A stretch of DNA of 32,010 bases from Selenomonadaceae bacterium UBA2897 (GTDB lineage: Bacteria > Bacillota > Negativicutes > Selenomonadales > Selenomonadaceae): assembly GCA_002350105.1 (NCBI GenBank), contig DEDT01000042.1, positions 15,220 to 47,229 of the forward strand, in the 5' to 3' direction. The translations under genes were made by a program, and so were the position numbers. Below, piece after piece: positions 25,399 to 32,010 of this stretch (positions are counted from its first letter, which is position 1; each line of letters opens with the position of its first letter). Below the pieces are notes generated by a model. The model searched no databases, had not been told where the DNA came from, and was given only the letters and a program-made list of their open reading frames with translations.

Positions 25399-27060
25399 AT
25401 GCAGCGTGTGATGCCGATCGGGACGGAGTTCTTTGCCAAGCTTCGGGAAAACCATTATTACTTTGTGGATAAGACGACATTCCTGAGTGAATTTTTCCGC
25501 GGGCATGCGGATGTGACGCTCATTACGCGGCCGCGGCGGTTTGGCAAGACGCTCCTGTTGTCGATGACGCAGCAGTTCCTCGATATTGAGGGGGCAGAGG
25601 AGCATCGGCAGCTCTTTGAGGGGTTGCAGGTCATGGATGATCCCATCGCTATGGCGGAACAGGGGACGAGGCCCGTCGTCTTTGTCACCTTGCGGGATTG
25701 GGAGGCCGGTACCTGGGCCGATATGCAGACGACGGTCGCGTGGCATTTTGGCATGTTGTATGGGCATTTTTCTTTTTTGCAGGAGGATTCTATGGAGCCT
25801 ACGGAGCGGCGTACCTTTGAGACCATTCTCCAAGGTGATGCTCCTATGTCTGCCCTCGGCCAGGCCTTTTCCCTGCTCAGCCACTTGCTCGCAGCACATT
25901 ATGGGCGCAAGGTCGTGCTCCTAATCGATGAATATGATGCGCCGCTTCAGTGTGCCTGGTCGCATGGCTATTATGAAGAGGCTATCGGCTGGTACCGTAC
26001 CCTGTTCTCTTCGGCGTTGAAGTCGAATCCTGCGCTCGACTTTTCCATTCTCACAGGCGTGCTGCGCATCGCGAAGGAGAGCATATTCAGCGGGCTGAAC
26101 AATCTTGAGGTATCAACCGTCTTTCGCGGTGGTTTTGCCGACGTTTGTGGTTATACAAAGGAAGAAGTCCAAAAAATTGCTCAGGATCTGGGGATGGAGA
26201 ATAAAATCCCTGAGCTTACGCAATGGTATGACGGTTATAATTTCCAAGGTACAGAAATCTATAATCCGTGGTCGGTCAATAATTATTTCAAGCAGCATGG
26301 AGAAGCGGAAGCCTACTGGGTCAACACGTCGGGCAATGATATCATCCATACGCTGCTGGCACAGGCGGACGAGGAACGATGGGAAGAACTGCGAGCTCTG
26401 CTGACAGGCGGCACGGTGCAGGCCGTTCTCCAGGAGGGTGTGATCTACAATACGATCGGGGAGAACAGCAGTGACCTTTATACGCTGCTGCTGCAGACCG
26501 GCTACCTGAAGGCCATCGGCAGCATGAAAATTGACGATACGCGTATCTATGAACTCGCTATCCCGAACCGCGAGATCCGCAGCTTGTTCCAGTCGGAGAT
26601 CATGCGCGGCGTCGACCGAAGCTATGGCATGGTCTCGTTCTATAAAATGGGCCTCGCACTCCAGCAAGGGAATGCAGAGACCTTCCAGCGTATCCTGCAA
26701 GGTATTCTGCGGCGCGCGGTGAGTGCCCATGATGCGGCAAAGCCGGAGAGCTTCTATCACGGTCTGATGCTCGGCTGTGCGCTGTTCTACGAGAAGGACT
26801 ATCGCGTGCGCTCGAATCGGGAAAGCGGCTACGGACGGTTCGACCTCGCCATGCTGCCGAAGCACGTCAGTCTGCCTGGCGTCATCATGGAGTTCAGGGC
26901 GGTAAAGGCTGAAGAAGAGCTCGAACAGGCCGCGCAGGAAGCTTGTCAGCAGATCGAGACGAAGGCATACGTCACTGAATTGGAATCCGCCGGCTGCCCA
27001 CACATCTGGTACTACGGCATTGCATTCTGCAAGAAACACGTGCTCATTCGGATGGGCTGA
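25399..27060 (+). CDS. AAA-ATPase-like protein with PD-(D/E)XK nuclease-like C-terminus (DUF1703 type)
   Basis: The 553-residue protein starts with the family hallmark PIGTEFFAKLRENHYYFVDKT, then Walker A as ITRPRRFGKTLLLSM (~45-58) and Walker B as VVLLIDEYDAPL (~170-181). Further markers are LTGVLRIAKESIFSGLNNL and TQWYDGYNFQGTEIYNPWSV. The C-terminal half ends in a PD-(D/E)XK-like core, GYGRFDLAML (~475) and VIMEFRAVK (~497). The usual E-x-K reads E-F-R, so nuclease activity may be lost. These proteins are numerous in gut Bacteroidetes and Firmicutes; their job is unknown, with links to mobile or defence functions suspected. ATG 25399 follows GGAGG. Codon choice is less biased than in neighbours (TTT, GAT, GGG), hinting at later acquisition. 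Confidence 0.88.
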   Translation: MQRVMPIGTEFFAKLRENHYYFVDKTTFLSEFFRGHADVTLITRPRRFGKTLLLSMTQQFLDIEGAEEHRQLFEGLQVMDDPIAMAEQGTRPVVFVTLRDWEAGTWADMQTTVAWHFGMLYGHFSFLQEDSMEPTERRTFETILQGDAPMSALGQAFSLLSHLLAAHYGRKVVLLIDEYDAPLQCAWSHGYYEEAIGWYRTLFSSALKSNPALDFSILTGVLRIAKESIFSGLNNLEVSTVFRGGFADVCGYTKEEVQKIAQDLGMENKIPELTQWYDGYNFQGTEIYNPWSVNNYFKQHGEAEAYWVNTSGNDIIHTLLAQADEERWEELRALLTGGTVQAVLQEGVIYNTIGENSSDLYTLLLQTGYLKAIGSMKIDDTRIYELAIPNREIRSLFQSEIMRGVDRSYGMVSFYKMGLALQQGNAETFQRILQGILRRAVSAHDAAKPESFYHGLMLGCALFYEKDYRVRSNRESGYGRFDLAMLPKHVSLPGVIMEFRAVKAEEELEQAAQEACQQIETKAYVTELESAGCPHIWYYGIAFCKKHVLIRMG

Positions 27061-27092
27061 GCTTTTTATTTGCCATATAGCGTAAAATCAGA

Positions 27093-27123
27093 TCGCTGCA
27101 TGTTGATGTGCAGCGACTTTTTT
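27093..27123 (+). terminator. Terminator after the AAA/PD-(D/E)XK gene
   Basis: TCGCTGCA (27093-27100) pairs perfectly with TGCAGCGA (27109-27116) across an 8-base loop, followed by C and six T. Confidence 0.9.
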
Positions 27124-27142
27124 ATAGGGGGACAGCGTGCGG

Positions 27143-27176
27143 TGATGTATATTTATGTATACATAAATATACATCA
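27143..27176. repeat. Perfect 34-bp palindrome
   Basis: The left arm TGATGTATATTTATGTA (27143-27159) is followed directly by its exact complement (27160-27176), with no spacer. It is very AT-rich in a GC-rich neighbourhood. It lies between a terminator and the symporter gene, upstream of an extended -10 element, so it may be an operator for a dimeric regulator or a recombination or insertion mark. It has no T tail and is too regular for chance. Confidence 0.85.
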
Positions 27177-27204
27177 TTGTCATGAAGACAAGTGCCTATC
27201 GTTG

Positions 27205-27213
27205 TGCTATGAT
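27205..27213 (+). promoter_or_regulatory. Probable promoter of the symporter gene (extended -10)
   Basis: TGCTATGAT is an extended -10 element; the start point would be near 27220, about 55 bases before the gene. The leader contains a small repeat CTGTAA-tatt-TTACAG (27219-27234). Confidence 0.5.
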
Positions 27214-27275
27214 AATAGCTGTAATATTTTACAGGACTTATTGTTCCCTTTAGACAGATTTTGGAGGTAGTGTCC

Positions 27276-28682
27276 ATGGAATCTCTCATACCTGTACTCA
27301 ACGCCATCGATACGTTCATGTGGGGGCCACCGCTGATCACGCTGCTGGTCGGTACGGGTATCTACCTGACGGTGCGCCTGCACCTGCTGCAGGTCTTCCG
27401 CCTGCCGATGGCGCTGCGTCTGATCTTCAGCGCTAAGAACGATGGCCACGGGGATGTGTCCAGCTTCAAGGCGCTCTGCGTGGCGCTGGCGGCTACGGTC
27501 GGCACGGGCAACATCGTCGGCGTCGCCACGGCCGTGAAGGTCGGCGGTCCGGGCGCCATCTTCTGGATGTGGGTCGCGGCTCTGTTCGGGATGTGCACAA
27601 AATACGCGGAGATTCTGCTGGCGGTTCATTTCCGGAAGAAAAACGTCCGGGGCGACTTCGTCGGCGGTCCGATGTACTATATCGAAAACGGACTGGGCGC
27701 CCGCTGGCACTGGCTGGCTGTGCTGTTCAGTGTCTTCGGGATGATCGCCGCGCTTGGCACAGGATGCATGACGCAGATCAACACAATCGCCGCGTCCATC
27801 GGATCCGTCTTTCAGTCCTTCCGGCCCGGCCTCGATGACGGCACGCTGACCTTTATCTACGCCTTCGTCGGTGTGGCCGCCGCCATCCTCACGATCCTCG
27901 TCCTGTTCGGCGGACTTAAGCGGATCGGATCCGTCACGGAGCGGCTCGTCCCGGTGATGGCGCTGATCTACATTCTGGCCGCGCTGGCCGTCGTCTTCAC
28001 GCACCTCTCCTCCGTCGGCCCGGCTTTCGCGCAGATTTTCAAAGGCGCCTTCCGGCCCTCCGCCATCAGCGGAGGGCTCGCCGGTGTCGCGATGCAGCAG
28101 GCCATGAAGGCGGGATTCGGCCGGGGGATTTTCTCAAACGAGGCCGGTCTCGGCACCGCTCCGATCGCCCACGCGGCGGCGGACGTCACGCATCCTGTGC
28201 ATCAGGCGATGTACGGCGTCTTCGAGGTCTTCGCCGACACGATCGTGATCTGCACGCTGACCGCACTTTCGATTCTGGTCTCCGGGGCGGCCGCCGGCCA
28301 CTACGGCCGGGCCGCCGGCTCGGAGCTTACGATCGAAGCCTTCGGCGCCACCTTCGGCCCCCGGCTCGCCTCCGTCATCGTCGCACTCTGCATCACGATG
28401 TTCGCGTACTCGACGCTGCTGTCATGGAGTCTCTACGGCGGACGCTGCATGGAATTTCTCTTCGGTGCCCGCGGGATGGCAGTCTATCAGGCGATCTACG
28501 TCGTCTTCGTCGTGGTCGGCGCCACAGTGGAACTGGATCTGGCATGGCAGATCGCGGACAGCGCCAACGCACTGATGGCGATTCCGAACCTGATCGCGGT
28601 GCTCTTCCTCTCGCCGACCGTCGTCCGGCTGACCCGGAACTATTTCGGGCAGCACGCGCCGGACGGACGCCGCGCAGAATAA
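27276..28682 (+). CDS. Sodium:alanine/glycine symporter (AGCS family)
   Basis: The 468-residue multi-helix protein shows AGCS markers: VGTGIYLTVRLHLLQV, LAATVGTGNIVGVATAVKVGGPGAIFWMW (substrate and sodium site), the CTKYAEILLAVHFR segment, GGPMYYIENGLG, and GFGRGIFSNEAGLGTAPIAHAAA. It imports alanine or glycine (possibly another small amino acid) with sodium. ATG 27276 follows GGAGG (27263-27267). Codon choice changes inside the gene. Up to about 27,590 it resembles the left part of the window, with Arg as CGC/CGT and no GGA. Beyond that CGG makes 11 of 16 Arg codons and GGA appears repeatedly. The protein reads through without a break, so the gene is either a recombinant or an assembly join at a conserved segment. 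Confidence 0.9.
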   Translation: MESLIPVLNAIDTFMWGPPLITLLVGTGIYLTVRLHLLQVFRLPMALRLIFSAKNDGHGDVSSFKALCVALAATVGTGNIVGVATAVKVGGPGAIFWMWVAALFGMCTKYAEILLAVHFRKKNVRGDFVGGPMYYIENGLGARWHWLAVLFSVFGMIAALGTGCMTQINTIAASIGSVFQSFRPGLDDGTLTFIYAFVGVAAAILTILVLFGGLKRIGSVTERLVPVMALIYILAALAVVFTHLSSVGPAFAQIFKGAFRPSAISGGLAGVAMQQAMKAGFGRGIFSNEAGLGTAPIAHAAADVTHPVHQAMYGVFEVFADTIVICTLTALSILVSGAAAGHYGRAAGSELTIEAFGATFGPRLASVIVALCITMFAYSTLLSWSLYGGRCMEFLFGARGMAVYQAIYVVFVVVGATVELDLAWQIADSANALMAIPNLIAVLFLSPTVVRLTRNYFGQHAPDGRRAE

Positions 28683-28778
28683 ATCACGCCGCGGCCGGGC
28701 CGCTGCGGCGCGTCAGACCGTATTTCATCTTCTGCGCCGTCAGACGGCGCACCGCATCATCCGGAAGGGGGCTTTATC

Positions 28779-29012
28779 ATGCGGCTGGAACGGATTCAGA
28801 AGTATCTGAAACAGAAGGGCTGGGATTACGCCTATGGGGAGGAAAACGGCTGCGGCAGCATCGATTTCTGGCATAAAGGGCTGTCATATCACATCTGGGA
28901 ATACCCGCCGGAGGAACCGGGCTGTGAGAGCAACGTCCGTTCGGTAGGCCGGCAGGAGGAGTTCGAGGGGGACTACGAGCAGCAGATCCTCGATATTCTG
29001 AAGACGTGGTGA
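28779..29012 (+). CDS. Small conserved hypothetical protein (77 residues)
   Basis: This 77-residue soluble protein begins MRLERIQKYLKQKGWDYAY and contains GSIDFWHKGLSYHIWEYPPEE, SNVRSVGRQEEFEGDY and EQQILDILKTW. I recognise the pattern as a small conserved protein of Lachnospiraceae and related Clostridia with no assigned function. The ATG follows GGAAGGGGG. It lies 96 bases after the symporter, in an interval with a 7-bp hairpin (28734-28750) and no T run, so the two may share a transcript. It supports the view that the right end of the window comes from a clostridial genome. Confidence 0.75.
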   Translation: MRLERIQKYLKQKGWDYAYGEENGCGSIDFWHKGLSYHIWEYPPEEPGCESNVRSVGRQEEFEGDYEQQILDILKTW

Positions 29013-29076
29013 AGGCAGCTCCCGGAGGCACCGGAACGATCTCATCAAACCTAATTTATAATTCTTTTCCCGATTC

Positions 29077-29104
29077 TTCACAAATTGATGTGAAATCGTT
29101 CACA
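29077..29104. promoter_or_regulatory. Repeated TTCACA / TGTGAA elements, operator-like
   Basis: TTCACA (29077-29082), six bases, TGTGAA (29089-29094) make a symmetrical site, and a third TTCACA follows at 29099-29104. The bases are AT-rich in a GC-rich neighbourhood. No downstream gene on either strand is obvious, so the target is unclear. Confidence 0.4.
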
Positions 29105-29137
29105 CATGATACATATTCGGCCTGTATAGTACCAACC

Positions 29138-29160
29138 ATAAGATATTTAATATATCTTAT
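29138..29160. repeat. AT-rich inverted repeat
   Basis: ATAAGATAT (29138-29146), five bases, ATATCTTAT (29152-29160): a perfect 9-5-9 repeat. The geometry equals that of the metY palindrome but the sequence differs. It may be an operator or the scar of an element; a TATAGT -10-like motif precedes it at 29125-29130. Confidence 0.45.
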
Positions 29161-29182
29161 ACAGAGCGCATTGCTACAAGCT

Positions 29183-29285
29183 TTTTCTTTTTCATACTGT
29201 CGGTGATCTGTTCTGCCAGACAGAGAACCGGCGACTCCTTCCCTTTTTGAAAGAGACGTCCGTCTGCCAGCGGGCGTCTTTTTTA
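29183..29285 (+). ncRNA. Candidate structured RNA ending in a terminator
   Basis: The plus strand can form a stem GTC/GAC and GGT/ACC (29199-29204 with 29227-29235, a 3-base bulge). Facing GA and GA steps (29205-29206, 29225-29226) suggest tandem sheared pairs. TCTGT/ACAGA (29207-29211 with 29220-29224) and an 8-base loop close it. An intrinsic terminator follows at 29254-29285. No gene starts downstream on this strand, so an independent small RNA is more likely than a riboswitch. I do not recognise the family; the 5' end is a guess. Confidence 0.35.
29251..29285 (+). terminator. Plus-strand intrinsic terminator
   Basis: AGACGTCCG (29254-29262) pairs with CGGGCGTCT (29271-29279) with one G-U pair, followed by six T. 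It is about 240 bases after the nearest plus-strand gene, so it probably ends an unannotated transcript. Confidence 0.75.
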
Positions 29286-29348
29286 TTCTGTTCTCCCCGC
29301 CATATGCTGTTCCTTCTTCCTTATTCTGCTCTTTCTGCCCTCTGACAG

Positions 29349-29415
29349 AAAAAACCCGGCCGGCCCGCGCCGTTCTGCCGTCCTGCGGCAGATCCGTACG
29401 GGCCGGCCGGGTTTT
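29349..29415 (-). terminator. Terminator of the sulfur operon
   Basis: AAAACCCGGCCGGCCCG (29351-29367) and its exact complement (29399-29415) form a 17-bp stem. An inner hairpin CTGCCG/CGGCAG sits in the loop, and a U run follows on the minus strand. It lies 14 bases after the TusA-like gene. Confidence 0.88.
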
Positions 29416-29428
29416 CATCCCGATCCGT

Positions 29429-29677
29429 TCAGTCTCCCACTTTTCTCACGATCAGATCGTAGGTTCCGTCCCCGTTGTCGATCAGCTTCAGGATCTGGTG
29501 CCCCTCTTCCTTGATCGAACGGGGTACATTCTGCACCGGTTCGCCGTCATGCATGTGAACCGAGAGGACCTGACCCTCGTCCAGTTCCTCCAGCGCCACC
29601 TTCGCCTTAACGAAGGTCACCGGGCAGACGACATCGGTGATGTCTACGGTTTCATCGACTGTATAGCTCTCCGCCAT
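29429..29677 (-). CDS. TusA/SirA-family sulfurtransferase-like protein
   Basis: The 82-residue protein shows the TusA fold: DITDVVCPVTFVKAKVALEEL with the sulfur-carrying Cys18 in the Cys-Pro motif, followed by GQVLSVHMHDGEPVQNVPRS and KEEGHQIL. TusA-like proteins pass persulfide sulfur between partners. It is the last gene of the minus-strand operon, 42 bases after the sulfite reductase, and the strong terminator follows. In this context it may accept or donate sulfur for the carrier-protein pathway, but the partner is not known. Confidence 0.9.
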   Translation of the reverse strand: MAESYTVDETVDITDVVCPVTFVKAKVALEELDEGQVLSVHMHDGEPVQNVPRSIKEEGHQILKLIDNGDGTYDLIVRKVGD

Positions 29678-29719
29678 TTTATGCTCCTTTTCCGGCCGGA
29701 CCGCTCCCTTACGGAGCCG

Positions 29720-30619
29720 TCACGGCTTGTCCTTATGCGTGAAATCCCCGTTGTACGGACGTCCCTCAAAGGCGTCCCAGACCACCTGATTGAATCGCTC
29801 CCGGCCGATGCGGTCGATGGTGAACTGCAGCCGGTCGCCGGGCTCGGCGTTGTCGTCGAAGAACTGAACCACATAGTCCGCGATCCGGAACAGCGTCTCG
29901 CGGCTGCTGACGAAGGGTACGATCTCCGCGCCCCGGTGGATATGATTTCCGAAGAGACCGCCGAAGGAGAGAAGATACCCTTCCTCCGCATCGAAGGACC
30001 CGGTCGGACATGCCTTCTCACAGCGTCCGCAGTACGTGCATTTTCCGGAATCGATCGAGATCTTTCCGTCCTTCAGCGTGATCGCGCCTTCCCGGCATGC
30101 CTTGACGCAGACGCCGCAGCCGATGCAGGTCTCCTGCTTCCATGTCACCTTCTCCGCGCCCTTGATTCCGAAGTCGTTTTCCTCCGTCTTCAGGCAGTTG
30201 TTGCGGCAGCCGGTGACGCCGAACTTGAATTTTCCCGGAAGCTCGCGGGCAAAATACCGCGCATCGATTTCCTGCGCCAGCGCGTAGGTGTCAATGCAGG
30301 CGGAAGGACAGGTCCGGTTTCCCTGACAGGCCGTGGTCGTACGGACACGGGGGCCGCAGACCGAAGGGGTCACGCCGCCCTTCGCCAGCGCCTCCTTCAC
30401 TTCCTCGATGTCCTCCAGCCGGATCCACGGGATCTCGAGTGACTGACGGGCTGTGAGGTGCACATAGCCCTCGCCGTACTTCTTCGCGACCTCCGAGATC
30501 ACCTTCATCTGCTCATCCGTGAGATGGCCCCCGACGACATGGACCCGGAGCGCGAAGCGGTTCTTCTGCTTCTGTCTCATCCATCCGCCCTTCTTCAGTG
30601 CCGCATAATCCGTTGCCAT
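29720..30619 (-). CDS. Siroheme Fe-S sulfite/nitrite reductase-like protein with ferredoxin domain
   Basis: The 299-residue protein has an N-terminal nitrite/sulfite reductase ferredoxin-like half-domain (RFALRVHVVGG, then GEGYVHLTARQSLEIPWI). The siroheme-[4Fe-4S] ligands are Cys98 and Cys104 (TACQGNRTCPS) plus Cys138 and Cys142 (GCRNNC). Two inserted [4Fe-4S] ferredoxin motifs are CIGCGVCVKAC (165-175) and CTYCGRCEKACP (194-204). This is the layout of AsrC-type and related anaerobic sulfite reductases, which make sulfide; no AsrA/AsrB partners are nearby. A longer frame exists, but ATG 30619-30617 sits behind AGGAGG. The operon implies that its sulfide feeds thiocarboxylate formation on the sulfur carrier. 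Nitrite reduction cannot be excluded. Confidence 0.88.
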   Translation of the reverse strand: MATDYAALKKGGWMRQKQKNRFALRVHVVGGHLTDEQMKVISEVAKKYGEGYVHLTARQSLEIPWIRLEDIEEVKEALAKGGVTPSVCGPRVRTTTACQGNRTCPSACIDTYALAQEIDARYFARELPGKFKFGVTGCRNNCLKTEENDFGIKGAEKVTWKQETCIGCGVCVKACREGAITLKDGKISIDSGKCTYCGRCEKACPTGSFDAEEGYLLSFGGLFGNHIHRGAEIVPFVSSRETLFRIADYVVQFFDDNAEPGDRLQFTIDRIGRERFNQVVWDAFEGRPYNGDFTHKDKP

Positions 30620-30704
30620 ATGCCTTCCTCCTTGTTCGCTCTTAGTGCCGCGGCGCCCGTACCCGGCCGGGGCTGTGCGGGCGGAAACGCTTTCCGCCGC
30701 CTCC

Positions 30705-31127
30705 TTATTCCACAATCTCCAGATCCTCCGCCGTCGAAGTTCCGTCCTCGACATGGAAGGAATGAATCACCGGGTTCGACCGGTCCATCAGGCTGAGAAT
30801 CAGATAGCTCGCCTTCGGGTTGTAGGAGGCGAGCCGGATGTCCTCCTGCGAGCTCCGGCTCGGGCTGGCCGGATGGGAATGCCAGTTGCCCAGAGGACTC
30901 ATTCCACCGGCCCGCATATCCCGGACCGCCTTGAGCTGGGTCTCCGGCGAGATCGAAAAATGCTCATCCGTATGATCCGTGTTTTCGCAGAGATAAACCT
31001 TCCGGATTTCCCGCACGCCGTCTTCCCGGTCGACTCCGGCGATCAGCCCGCAGGCCTCCTCGGGCAGATTTGCCTCCGCGTGAGCAATCATCTTCTCAAG
31101 ATCCGCTTTTCTGAGTGTCACTTTCAT
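30705..31127 (-). CDS. JAMM/MPN+ metalloprotease (M67 family), HcyD/Mec+-like
   Basis: The 140-residue protein is a bare JAMM domain: the catalytic Glu in LPEEACGLIAG (residue 23 or 24), then NWHSHPASPSRSSQEDIRLA, giving His83-x-His85-x10-Asp96, the zinc triad. Bacterial enzymes of this kind (Mec+ for CysO, HcyD for HcyS) remove amino acids from sulfur-carrier proteins or their cysteine adducts. The operon contains a matching carrier whose C-terminus runs past Gly-Gly, which fits a trimming role very well. It lies 27 bases downstream of the E1 gene; the ribosome site is AAAGGGA. An 85-base gap with a GC-rich hairpin separates it from the reductase. Confidence 0.9.
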   Translation of the reverse strand: MKVTLRKADLEKMIAHAEANLPEEACGLIAGVDREDGVREIRKVYLCENTDHTDEHFSISPETQLKAVRDMRAGGMSPLGNWHSHPASPSRSSQEDIRLASYNPKASYLILSLMDRSNPVIHSFHVEDGTSTAEDLEIVE

Positions 31128-31154
31128 ATCTGTCCGTCCCTTTCCGGTCCGCTG

Positions 31155-31979
31155 TCATTTCTCCGGATTCTTCGGATCCCACGCGCAGACCGCCTGCTCA
31201 TAGTCAATCAGCTTCGTGATCGTCGGATGATCCGAGCAGACGGCGCAACCCTCGCCGCGGGGAGGCAGCTTCACGGTATGCCACTCCATCTTCAGCCCGT
31301 CAAAGGTCATCAGCCGTCCCGTGAGAAGCTGCCCCGCGCCGGTCAGGTATTTGACGGCCTCCAGCGCCTGAAGGCAGCCGATCACGCCGGCCATCGCGCC
31401 GATCACACCGGCCTGTTTGCAGGTCGGCACCGCGTCCTTTGGCGGCGGATTTTTGAACACGCAGCGGTAGCAGGGCGATTCGCCGGGCACCACAGTCATC
31501 AGCTGGCCGCGGAAGCGGATGATGCCGGCGTGGCAGAAGGGAATCTTCTTCATCACGCAGGCGTCATTGATCAGGAACTTCGCCGGGAAATTGTCGGTCC
31601 CGTCCAGCACGAAGTCATAGCCGTCAATGATGTCGAGAATATTTGACGCGGAGATAAATTCCCGGTATGTCTTCACCTCCACGTCCGGATTGATCGCCCT
31701 CATCGTCTCCGCCGCCGACTCAACCTTGGGTTTTCCGAGGTCCGCCGTCGTATGGATCACCTGACGCTGCAGATTCGACAGATCGACCGTATCCGCGTCC
31801 GCAATGCCGATCCGTCCGACGCCGGCCGCGGCGAGATACATAGCCGCCGGCGCGCCGAGACCGCCGGCCCCGATGATGAGGACGCTGCCCTTCATCAGCT
31901 TCTTCTGTCCCTTTACGCCGATCTCCTTCAGAATGATGTGTCTGGAGTACCGCTCCAGCTGTTCGTTCGTAAACGGCAT
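31155..31979 (-). CDS. ThiF/MoeB/HesA-type E1-like adenylyltransferase (HcyF-like)
   Basis: The 274-residue protein begins ERYSRHIILKEIGVKGQKKL. It has the nucleotide loop IGAGGLGAP (36-44), DADTVDLSNLQRQ (61-73), DGTDNFPAKFLINDAC (126-141), a candidate active Cys187 in PTCKQAG, and two zinc-holding pairs, Cys170/Cys173 and Cys245/Cys248. The rhodanese domain found in MoeZ-like forms is absent. It adenylates the C-terminal glycine of a small sulfur carrier so that it can receive sulfide as a thiocarboxylate. It starts one base after the carrier's stop (TGAGATG) with GGAGGAGG inside the carrier's last codons, so the two proteins are coupled. ThiF or MoeB function is possible, but the operon favours homocysteine or cysteine synthesis. 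Confidence 0.92.
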   Translation of the reverse strand: MPFTNEQLERYSRHIILKEIGVKGQKKLMKGSVLIIGAGGLGAPAAMYLAAAGVGRIGIADADTVDLSNLQRQVIHTTADLGKPKVESAAETMRAINPDVEVKTYREFISASNILDIIDGYDFVLDGTDNFPAKFLINDACVMKKIPFCHAGIIRFRGQLMTVVPGESPCYRCVFKNPPPKDAVPTCKQAGVIGAMAGVIGCLQALEAVKYLTGAGQLLTGRLMTFDGLKMEWHTVKLPPRGEGCAVCSDHPTITKLIDYEQAVCAWDPKNPEK

Positions 31980-31980
31980 C

Positions 31981-32010
31981 TCAGCGGCCTCCTCCCATAA
32001 AGTACAGGAA
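31981..32010 (-). CDS. Sulfur-carrier protein (ThiS/MoaD-like), C-terminal end only
   Basis: Only nine codons and the stop are inside the window: the minus strand reads FLYFMGGGR and TGA, in the frame that ends one base before the E1 start. Hydrophobic residues leading into a Gly-Gly tail are the hallmark of ThiS/MoaD/CysO-type carriers. Unlike ThiS or MoaD, the chain does not stop at Gly-Gly but adds Gly-Arg (or Arg), as HcyS and CysO precursors extend beyond it. A JAMM protease is needed to expose the Gly-Gly end, and one is encoded two genes downstream. The rest of the gene lies beyond the right edge, so the identification rests on this tail plus context. Confidence 0.7.
   Translation of the reverse strand, partial: FLYFMGGGR

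Noticed and set aside
29056..29418. A 120-codon minus-strand open frame in the AT-rich island
   Set aside because: It spans two terminator hairpins, lacks a ribosome site, and its composition changes midway. A broken transposase end cannot be fully excluded, but I recognise no family.

Overview
The first ~27 kb look like a chromosomal segment of a GC-rich Negativicutes bacterium, probably Selenomonadaceae (Selenomonas/Mitsuokella-like). I infer this from gene content and codon style (Arg almost only CGC/CGT, Gly mostly GGC); no marker gene proves it. The last ~4.4 kb have a different codon style (many CGG and GGA codons) and gene families I associate with Lachnospiraceae/Clostridia. The change falls inside the sodium:amino-acid symporter gene near 27,590, so the right end is either acquired DNA or an assembly chimera.

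Layout. 1-3148: end of a Tad/Flp pilus gene set (cpaF tail, tadC-type gene, DUF192 gene) facing a TadG-like gene. 3275-4908: guanylate-kinase-like NTPase (-) divergent from a Ppx/GppA phosphatase (+). 4920-5525: two tandem type I toxin-antitoxin loci, each a 21-22-residue hydrophobic peptide on the minus strand with its own promoter and an opposing antisense RNA. 5582-8011: gyrA. 8177-13662: an L-arabinose operon (AraE-like transporter, ribulokinase, AraD, AraA) closed by a two-way terminator and facing a LacI-type regulator. 14806-17495: malic enzyme and an LCP cell-wall ligase. 17632-18885: a CYTH phosphatase, a dense cluster of about ten DnaA boxes, and a cytidine-deaminase homologue lacking all three zinc cysteines. 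18972-22628: fructose operon fruR-fruK-fruA. 22871-27060: YitT-type membrane protein, metY, and an AAA/PD-(D/E)XK protein.

Right end (27,276-32,010): the symporter, a 77-residue hypothetical gene, an AT-rich island with inverted repeats and a possible structured RNA, then a tight minus-strand sulfur operon. Read in transcription order the operon is: C-terminus of a small sulfur carrier ending FMGGGR, ThiF/MoeB-type E1, JAMM metalloprotease, siroheme Fe-S sulfite reductase, TusA-like protein. This matches the protein-thiocarboxylate route of homocysteine/cysteine synthesis (the HcyS/HcyD/HcyF/Sir set known from Wolinella): sulfite is reduced to sulfide, the E1 activates the carrier, and the JAMM protease trims residues beyond the Gly-Gly. 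The usual partner MetY lies 4-6 kb away, but in the other codon-usage zone.

Most notable items: the paired type I toxin loci upstream of gyrA, the zinc-less cytidine deaminase beside a DnaA-box cluster without dnaA, the sulfur-carrier operon at the right edge, and the codon-usage break inside the symporter gene.
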